This document shows, in pieces, positions 57,173-64,000 of a stretch of DNA of 64,000 nucleotides (positions within the stretch are counted from its first letter, which is position 1; each line of letters begins with the position of its first letter). The DNA is from Smallanthus sonchifolius (lineage: Eukaryota > Streptophyta > Magnoliopsida > Asterales > Asteraceae). The notes beneath the pieces were generated by a model. The model worked only from the letters and a program-made list of their open reading frames with translations. It was not told where the DNA came from and did not search any database. A program made the position numbers and the translations under genes. The stretch covers positions 17,533,501-17,597,500 of the forward strand of contig CM042023.1 of NCBI GenBank assembly GCA_023525975.1, in the 5' to 3' direction.

Positions 57173-57868
57173 TCTACAGATTTGCACAACACAAGAAGAG
57201 ATGTAAGAACTTATGAAGGTTGATTGAATTTAAAAGATAAGATAACAAATAAAATAGTAAATCATAGTTTGGATTGTACTCAAATAATGATATAATCATT
57301 TGAATACTGTGACACATTAAGGTTAATTAAACTCATATAATTTTTCAAGGAGACATGCTTTAGCCTATAAGTAAACACTCATCCTAGGAATTCCCAGGAA
57401 AGCATACGGGTCCCTCGGTTGATTGGGATTTATACGAAATGCTTTCCTAGACAGAAAACCCAGAATACAGGTGTCACCCTTCCAGATTGCACGTGTCCTC
57501 AAATAATTAACAAAGTTTAAAAGCCTTAACGAGGAAATAAAGAAATTTTTATAGATTTAACTCCATGAAGTTTCCACATGCTATGATGATAATGATAAAG
57601 AAGTAGGCAAGAAGGTTATGAGGTTTAGGGTAAGGGTAGGGATATTGTTTTATTTAATTTATTATTTAGGTATAGTCTAGTAAGTCATGGACTTTAACAA
57701 ATAAGGTACCATAATGAAATAAATATTAATATAATAAGCATGTAACACATAGCATGTAACACATAGCATGTAACACATAACACATAATCATGAAGTATGG
57801 TATAAGTGGGTGTCCTAAAGTTATAGTCTAGGTCAAGGGTGGCTAATAACCTAGTTCCTTATAACCAA
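57173..57868. other. Tekay 5' leader, non-coding
   Basis: Between gag and the primer-binding site. It contains a threefold 17-bp repeat, TAACACATAGCATG, near 57741-57790. No gene seen. Confidence 0.6.
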
Positions 57869-57881
57869 GGCTTTGATACCA
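57869..57881 (-). other. Primer-binding site (initiator tRNA-Met)
   Basis: The minus strand reads TGGTATCAAAGCC, three bases after the LTR end GTGTGACA. It matches the tRNA-iMet-complementary TGGTATCAGAGC with one change. Confidence 0.85.
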
Positions 57882-57884
57882 ATC

Positions 57885-58489
57885 TGTCACACCCCAACCG
57901 ACGGTGGAAACGTCGGGACGGGACATGTATACTGTACATGAGCACAAGGTTCGCTAAATTTCAATATTAAATCATCCATTTCATTTCAAACAATTCAACC
58001 ACAAATAGCAAAATTCAACAAGTACATAAATGAAAATAAAAATTTGTCCTTTGAATTTAAATTAACTAAGTCCAAACTTAAGTGTAGCATTTCTTGATCA
58101 AATTCACACATTAGCACCTGAAACATGAATAAAATAAGGTCAACTAAAAAGTTGGTGAGCATACATAGGTTTGTACATAAATAGTGTATAAATATGAATA
58201 AGCAAATCCTTACATGGCATGATAAATAAGGCATTTATGGGGAGCAGCTATTGTGTAACTAAAGTACAATAAAACCTTTGTAACTAGCATGCAAATTGTG
58301 TTGTCGGTAACAATCACCCCAATCTGGGTGGGTTTGTCAGACTCAATAGATCTATCATTGTTAACTGTCGGCTTAAATAGTTAATGATTGCACATAATTT
58401 GCACACAAAAGTTAACACACCTAACACTCAAACATAAAGCTCAAATTTGCACACATGAATGTAAATAGGATTTGTGTTTGTGTAGTTTG
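57885..58489 (-). repeat. 5' LTR of the Tekay element (partial)
   Basis: Colinear with 49011-49608, with a few substitutions and a 12-bp insertion (CTCAATAGATCT region near 58342). Homology to the left LTR ends at GTGTAGTTTG, where the copia element begins. Confidence 0.93.
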
Positions 58490-59052
58490 TGGTAGAGTCT
58501 TATCTTATGTATAAGCTGTTGTCATTTATTTTATGTTTAAACAGTTTTAGACTAATTTACTTTATGTCATTTCATTAAATTTAATTTCAGTTTTCTGTAA
58601 TTTACTGCTTTATTAGCTAAGTCTGGGCCATCGAAACTACTTAGTTTCGATTGAGTTTGTTCAATCGAAACTAGTAGTTTCTATAGATTGTAGTTTCGAC
58701 AGTTCTGTGTATCACTTGTAAATGGTCAATCGAAACTAGTAGTTTAGATTGAATATAGTTTCGATACCCATCACTACTATAAATAGCCTAGTTTGAGAAT
58801 GTTTAGGGTGTGAGTAGCGGCTGTAACCCTGAACCTTCTCTTTCACATTGTTATTGAATCAATACACTTTGCAGTTGTTTTTACACCGTGTTCTTACATT
58901 TTCATACCATTTTGTGTTGATTCATTGTAAGGTTAGCTTGTTATCTTCACCGATTCTGTTTCTACCATCTGTTTCACCACCATACACACAATTTCCGCCT
59001 ATGTGTGTGTAATCGATCAAATCAGTGATTTAAAGAGAAATCTGGACCTACA
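58490..59052 (+). repeat. 5' LTR of the copia element
   Basis: Starts TGGTAGAGTC and ends TGGACCTACA. The TATAAATAG box near 58778 is followed by transcript-like sequence. Three half or full TCGAAACT/AGTTTCGA palindromes lie at 58632-58762, just upstream of the TATA box. Confidence 0.82.
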
Positions 59053-59054
59053 AT

Positions 59055-59066
59055 TGGTATCAGAGC
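59055..59066 (+). other. Primer-binding site (initiator tRNA-Met)
   Basis: TGGTATCAGAGC, two bases after the LTR end; an exact plant tRNA-iMet-type site. Confidence 0.93.
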
Positions 59067-59364
59067 TTTATGCTCTAGTGTTTTTGAGTGTTATCAGGTT
59101 TATTGATCGATTCTAGGTGTTTGTGAGGATATTCGAAGCTTATTTTGGGTTTTTGCACATCTATTCTCGGAAGTACTGTTTTATTGATTGACGGCTACTG
59201 TTTCATCGATTTCCAAGGGTTTTTGCTCGTATTTTCAACATCGAAGGTTGGTTTAGTGATCAGGACTGTTAGACGAAGGTTTTCGCTGGATTGGTTTGTC
59301 TTTTCTGCTCTATTGATTTCTGAAGCTTATCATCAATGGAGTATTTCTGAGCTTGGAGAAGAAG

Positions 59365-59640
59365 GCATCGAAACTACTGGGGAAAGTTTCTGATTTTTGT
59401 TGATCATCGAAACTTCTTGTCTACGTTTTGTCGGGAGAAGGTACTATCGAAACTAGATTTTTGTCTTATATAGAAACTGTGGTTATCGAAACTTGTCTGT
59501 GAATTTTTCAGTATCGAAACTAGTTGTTTCGATAAAAGTTGTCCTATCGAAACTAGTTGTTTCGATAAAAGTTGTCCTATCGAAAATAGTTGTTTCGATA
59601 GAAGTTGTCCTATCGAAACTAGTTTCTGTTTAGTTTCGAT
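59365..59640 (+). repeat. ATCGAAACT palindromes in the copia leader
   Basis: Ten or so ATCGAAACT half-sites. Three are in near-identical tandem units at about 59512-59610, each pairing ATCGAAACTAGT with TGTTTCGATA and separated by AAAGTTGTCCT. The array ends only 11 bp before the gag ATG at 59651. Confidence 0.9.
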
Positions 59641-59650
59641 TCCGAATATT

Positions 59651-61810
59651 ATGGCCACTTCAAGTTCAACAGAACCTTCTGGGGGAAATAGACCACCTGC
59701 TCTTGTATCCACAAGAGAACTTGATGACTGGACTAAAAAGATGAAGCTTTTCTTTCAATTTCACGATTATACATTGTTGAGTTCTATCACCGATGGTCCC
59801 CACAAGCCCGTAACTACCATTGCTGATGTTCAACGTCCTAAGTTAGTATCTGAGTATGATGAGAAAGATCTTGCCTTGATTGCCCGAGACAACAAGGCCT
59901 ACGGGACTATTGCCATGGCTCTTCCTATGGATATTTTCAACATCTTTGCTGAGTACACAACTGCCAAAGACTTATGGGTTGCATTGTGCACAAGATATGA
60001 GGGAAGTGAGGATGTTAGGGAAAGCAAAAGAGATCTGATCAAGAAACAATATGAGATGTTCAGCAGTGTAAGGGGAGAATCAATGTCTGATTTGATCAAC
60101 CGTTTCTCAAGCATTGTATCAAGGTTGAAAGTAATGGGAGTTGAGTACCCTACTCTTGATCTAAACAAGAAACTCCTAGATTCTCTTCCTGAGGAATGGA
60201 ATATGTATTGAATCATGATAAAAAAGACTGAGAATCTGAGTGCTCTGTCTCAACAGGAAGTCTATAGCATTCTTGAATCTTATGAAATTGAGATTAAGAA
60301 GGGAGCAGTCACCCCGTCAAATCAGTCTGGAAACACAGCTCTTATTGCTGGATCAAGCTCATCCGGTAGCCCATACTTTCAGACTGATGTCCCTCCTTCA
60401 GCTGCTACAATTAATTCTACCAGCTCCTCTGCTCCTCAAAAGACTGTCACCATGATTCCTGATGATTATGTCCCAATCATGACTGCTTTCATGTCGTGCT
60501 ATGATGCACTGATTTCTGGAAATCTAACACCGATTAGCTTTCAACCTGATGACTTGGAGCAGATTAATTCCGATGATTTGGAGAAAATGGACATTGATTG
60601 GTGCATGGCCATGTTGACCTTAAGAGCCAAAAGATTCATCAAAAGGACTGGCATAGACAGATTCAAGCAGGGAAAGACACTTGGGTTTGATATCAAGAAG
60701 GTGAGATGCTACAATTATGATCAGCTGGGTCACTTTGCCAGAAACTGCAAGGAGCCGTCCTCCAAGGATCAGCAAGAAAAGAAGATTTCCTCTGGAAAAC
60801 AAGCTGCCAATCCTCCAAAGACAAACACATCTTCAAGTTCCACAACTCTTGTGTGTCAAGCTGATGGACACTATCATTGGGGAAAACAAGCTGAGGAAGC
60901 TGCTGATAATGCCTTGATGGCTGATGTGGAGGATAAGGGCAAGTGTGTCATGATTGAACCTGCTGAGGATCTCACTGTTGTGCCTGCTGAGGTTATTTCT
61001 AAACTGTGTAATTCTAGATCTTGCGTGAATGAAATTCAAAAATACAAATTCATCAATCAAGCCTTGATTGATGAACGAGATCACATTAAGGTGATGTATG
61101 ACTCTGTGGCCAAAAATGAGAAACTTTACTTAAAGAAAATTCATGACATTTCTGGTGAAAATCGCTCTTTAATTGTGCAACTCAATACTCAAACCATTAA
61201 TAATACGATCTTAAGTGAAAGAGCCCAAAAGGCAGAAAAAGCCAAATTACAAGTTGATCACATGGATATGGATCAGATAATTCTGTTTGGGATAATCGAT
61301 AAACAATTTAATAGAAAAGGCACAGAGGGTCTTGGGTATAACTCTCATCCACCTCCTTATTCTAAATCAGGGAGATTTGCTGATATGCCAACTCCACATG
61401 TTTCCACACCTTTTGTTTGTACATTATCTCCTGATGATTATATTACGTCCTCCAATTCTGACAGTTTTGCTTCTTGTGCAGAATCAAATTATGTAAATTC
61501 CGAAGATGATTGTGATAAGAGTACTAATGATAGAACTATTTTAAAAGAACTTGAGTCGGATGAATGTAATAATATGTCCGTGTCAAAACCAAATATTTGT
61601 GAACACGTTAAAAACTTGTATTTTGATTCTATGCCTGCTGAGCATACGGGTTTGGGATGTGATGTTTCTAAATTTAAATTTTTTTTGCCTTTTGTTCCTA
61701 AATATTTGAATGTTATGCCATGTGTTACCAAGTTTAAAAGTGCAGGAATTATTGTGAATGATGTACCACGTGAAACCATGAGCAACATAGACTTTTTCAG
61801 ATTAAAGTAA
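59651..61810 (+). pseudogene. Copia gag, one nonsense codon, altered zinc knuckle
   Basis: Gag forms the particle that packages the element's RNA. The frame from MATSSSTEPSGG is open for 719 codons except TGA at 60209-60211, where Trp (TGG) is expected (WNMY-stop-IMIKKTEN). The N-terminal copia gag domain includes LDDWTKKMKLFFQFHDYTLL, AKDLWVALCTRYEG and NRFSSIVSRLKVMG. The zinc knuckle reads CYNYDQLGHFARNC, in which the second Cys of the CCHC motif is Tyr. A Ser/Thr-rich linker and a coiled-coil-like section (61020-61260) follow. The frame ends at TAA 61808-61810, and later reading (61811-62220) is broken. Confidence 0.85.
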
Positions 61811-62608
61811 GCACATCGTCTTCAAGACAAAGTTATTGATGAGAGAACCGTCTCATGTTCAGATTCCTCAACATCACAATCATCTTCATCTTGTGATGAC
61901 TATTATCAGGCTAAGATATCTTGTGAAAACGTTTATTTTAGTTGTGGTGCCTCAAATCATGTTTCAAAAAGTTGTAAATTGACAACCGCAAATTCTAATG
62001 AAGAATCGCCTTCCAAAAGTTCATTAAATTCATATGTGTTGCCTAAGTCTTCTCACAGTAGGAAATTTAGGCGTAAAAGAATTAAAAATGCTAAAAATTA
62101 TTTAAAACGAACTTGGAAAATTAAAAATAATGTTCTATTTGATGACCATGCTTCATCAAAGGATGGTTGTAATTCTGATTCCAATGAGAGGTCATATCCT
62201 GACACTAAAATCTCTTGATTGAAACAATTTTGGTCAAATCGTATAAATGGTTCGTTGTGTATAGGGTCAATCAAGAAGAACCGGCGATAACATCTGACAT
62301 GTAGATAGTGGATGTTCAAGACATATGACTGGGCACTTTAACTTGCTGCAAGATTATCATCAAATTGATGGAGAGTATGTTGCTTTTGCTTGAAACCCAA
62401 AAGGAGGAAAGATTGAAGGACAAGGAACAGTATCAAATGAAGTAAATAGTCTGGAATTTGTCAACTTTGTTCCTCAGTTGAAATACAATCTGATGAGTGT
62501 TTCACAGATTTGTGACAAGGACTTTTGTGCTTTATTCAATTCAAAAGAATGTCTTATCTTGAAGCCGGGAGTGGTGGTTCCGGAAGAACTTATTCTCATG
62601 CGTGCTCC
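61811..62608 (+). pseudogene. Copia protease and pre-integrase remnant, deletion junction
   Basis: After a low-complexity basic stretch, the protease block VDSGCSRHMTGHFNLLQDY appears near 62305. It is followed by GTVSNEVNSLEFVNFVPQLK-like words and YNLMSVSQICDKDFCALFN. At about 62610 the reading passes from LILMRAPGK directly into the end of the reverse transcriptase (YVKEILTKFKM). The integrase and most of the reverse transcriptase, normally over 2 kb, are therefore deleted. Confidence 0.8.
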
Positions 62609-63396
62609 CGGAAAAATACGTGAAAGAAATTTTGACCAAGTTCAAAATGGCTGATTCCCACCCTGTAAAAACTCCTGTGGAAGTTCGTCTTTGTTTGACT
62701 CCTGATGTGGATGGTGAAAGCGTTGATCAGCATCTCTATCACTCTATGATAGGCTCTCTCATGTATCTCACGGCCAGCAGACCCGACATCATGTTTGCAG
62801 TGTGCTTGTGTGCACGTTTTCAGGCTAATCCTAAACTCTCTCATTTATCTGCTGTCAAATGTATTTTAAGATATTTAAAGTATAAGCCAAAATTGGGTCT
62901 GTGGTATCCTAAAACTGACTTATTTGATCTTGTGGCTTATTCAGATTCAGACTACGGGGGTTGCAACTTAGACAGAAAATCCACTTCTGGAGGTTGTCAA
63001 TTCCTTGGCAACCGCCTTGTCTCATGGCAATGTAAGAAACAATCCACCGTTTCCCAATCCACCGCCGAAGCCGAATACATTACCGCAGCCCTCTGTTGTT
63101 CCCAAGTCAGATGGATACACCATCAGATGCTTGACTATGGGATCACATTCCATGAGACACCCATTCTGTGTGACAACATTGCTGTTCCCCATATCACCAA
63201 AAACCCCGTTCAGCATTCCAAAACAAAACACATTGAAATCAAACATCACTTTATCCGTGATTGTGTGGAAAAGAAGCATATTCAAATTGTTGAAGTCAAA
63301 ACTAATAAACAAACCGCAGACATCTTCACAAAGGCTTTTGACTCTACCAGATTTGCCCAACTGGTGGAGATGCTTGGAATGATCAACTTTCAGTAA
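62609..63396 (+). pseudogene. Copia reverse transcriptase tail and RNase H
   Basis: An open frame with DQHLYHSMIGSLMYLTASRP, then RNase H blocks AYSDSDYGGCNLDRKSTSGG, VSWQCKKQSTVSQSTAEAEY, ILCDNIAV, KTKHIEIKHHFIRDCVEK and ADIFTKAF, to TAA at 63394-63396. Catalytic Asp/Glu/Asp are all present. The domain looks undamaged but has lost the polymerase to which it belongs. Confidence 0.88.
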
Positions 63397-64000
63397 ATTG
63401 TATGAATAGTATTCTTTTTTTTTTTCTAAATTCTGTTTAATTGTCAAAGAAAATTCCAAAAAGATTTTATTTTTATGTACAGTTTCTACGCAAATCTTTT
63501 GGGGGAGAAATATAATATTGAAAAGAATTGCTGTGTATATAATCTTACAAGTGGTTTTGAGTTGCAGGAAAAATTGAATCTGACCTTTGAGAAATGATAG
63601 TGTCTGATCTCATCTCTTGGACATGGAATACACCAAAAGCGATGGTGTTTACGGAGTTATAGCTGGTAGGCCCGACATATGGTTAAAACTTGTAAGTAGT
63701 GTGAAAACCTAATATATATATATATATATATATATATCTCATACTTGTGTGTTTGAACCCATTATTGAAACATCTAACCCATTTTTATATCTAAGAAAAC
63801 CAATTCAATCAGATACAGGCTTACGTATTGGATTTCTATTCATACGCAGTGACCGTCAATATAACGATATTTACCACCGATGACCCCGTATGTTTTGCTT
63901 ACGCAAAGATCTCGGGTGCTCATCCTTTTCCTATCCACTTGGATGATTTGACCCCATCTGTTTGCTTACGCAAAGATCTCGGGTGTTCAACATTTTTCTA
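63397..64000 (+). other. Copia region after RNase H
   Basis: Holds a purine-rich TTTTGGGGGAGAAAT (about 63496-63511). There is a (TA)n run at 63711-63737. A 33-bp repeat with TTGCTTACGCAAAGATCTCG occurs at about 63896 and 63961. Extra sequence after RNase H is usual in SIRE elements, but no envelope-like ORF is seen here. Confidence 0.6.

Larger units (their letters stand above)
49011..58489 (-). mobile_element. Tekay-type Ty3/gypsy retrotransposon
   Basis: Left LTR 49011-52639, polyprotein 57172-52678 on the minus strand, primer-binding site 57869-57881 and right LTR from 57885. The right LTR is cut by a copia insertion at 58490. Both LTR ends begin TGTCACACCCCAACCGACGG on the plus strand. 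The chromodomain-like C-terminus and domain order place it with the chromoviruses, probably Tekay/Del. Confidence 0.92.
58490..64000 (+). mobile_element. SIRE-like Ty1/copia retrotransposon (3' end outside window)
   Basis: 5' LTR 58490-59052, primer-binding site 59055-59066, gag from 59651, protease remnant near 62300, then a direct jump to the reverse transcriptase end and RNase H (62609-63396). The 3' LTR is not seen before 64000. The gag size, RNase H type and long region after RNase H fit the SIRE/Maximus lineage. GTTTG at 58485-58489 would be the left target duplication. Confidence 0.85.

Noticed and set aside
63711..63737. TA repeat as a possible origin or promoter
   Set aside because: A simple microsatellite with no supporting context.

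Overview
The window is eukaryotic nuclear DNA from a dicot plant. It is AT-rich, has split genes, a plant-type tRNA-Gln, a plant-specific SIAMESE-RELATED cell-cycle inhibitor gene, and dense plant transposon families (MULE, PIF/Harbinger, hAT, L1-type LINE, SINE, Ty3/gypsy Tekay-like and Tat-like, Ty1/copia SIRE-like). The transposon proteins recall families I associate with Asteraceae, but that is recollection and not proof.

Host genes are few. Positions 6102-9135 hold a multi-exon GPAA1 (GPI transamidase subunit) locus with three coding lesions. Positions 14747-15863 hold an F-box/LRR gene with two frame breaks near its N-terminus. A tRNA-Gln(CTG) lies at 17073-17143. An intact single-exon SMR6-like gene lies at 34065-34379. 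A decayed fragment of a conserved plant ORF sits near 13.7 kb.

Layout. 1-3715: a MULE-like element (copy A, minus strand, left end outside the window). 3.7-6.1 kb: non-coding sequence, part of it Helitron-like. 6.1-9.1 kb: GPAA1. 11.0-12.8 kb: a Harbinger element whose transposase frame has two stop codons. 14.3-14.7 kb: a SINE. 16.0-16.4 kb: a fold-back MITE. 17.9-20.0 kb: a Harbinger-type element followed by a hAT element with a second hAT nested in it, each hAT with an 8-bp target duplication. 20.8-22.5 kb: a truncated LINE. 22.5-23.9 kb: a probable LTR fragment. 25.7-26.6 kb: a small palindrome-associated ORF. 26683-32865: copy B of the MULE-like element (plus strand), which adds an OTU-protease domain and is interrupted by a solo LTR. 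33.0-34.7 kb: SINEs and the SMR gene between inverted repeats. 34975-40469: a full-length but decayed L1 LINE with a 12-bp target duplication. 40.5-41.5 kb: a deleted Harbinger relative and a MITE. 43.5-48.7 kb: a Tat-like gypsy remnant split by a 2.2-kb solo LTR. 49.0-58.5 kb: a Tekay-type gypsy element with 3.6-kb LTRs. 58490-64000: a SIRE-like copia element inserted in the right Tekay LTR and running off the window.

The two most unusual signals are families of short palindromes. The first is CTATACG-NNN-CGTATAG, a fixed 7-bp arm around a variable triplet. It usually occurs in facing pairs whose triplets are often reverse complements, and it recurs at the ends and inside both MULE-like copies and beside a third ORF. 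The second is a TCGAAACT...AGTTTCGA palindrome that occurs as an 11-unit array in a gypsy-type solo LTR and again in two copia-type LTRs. I do not recognise a described function for either. Almost every transposon gene here is broken, many by Trp-to-stop changes that fit C-to-T decay of methylated DNA.
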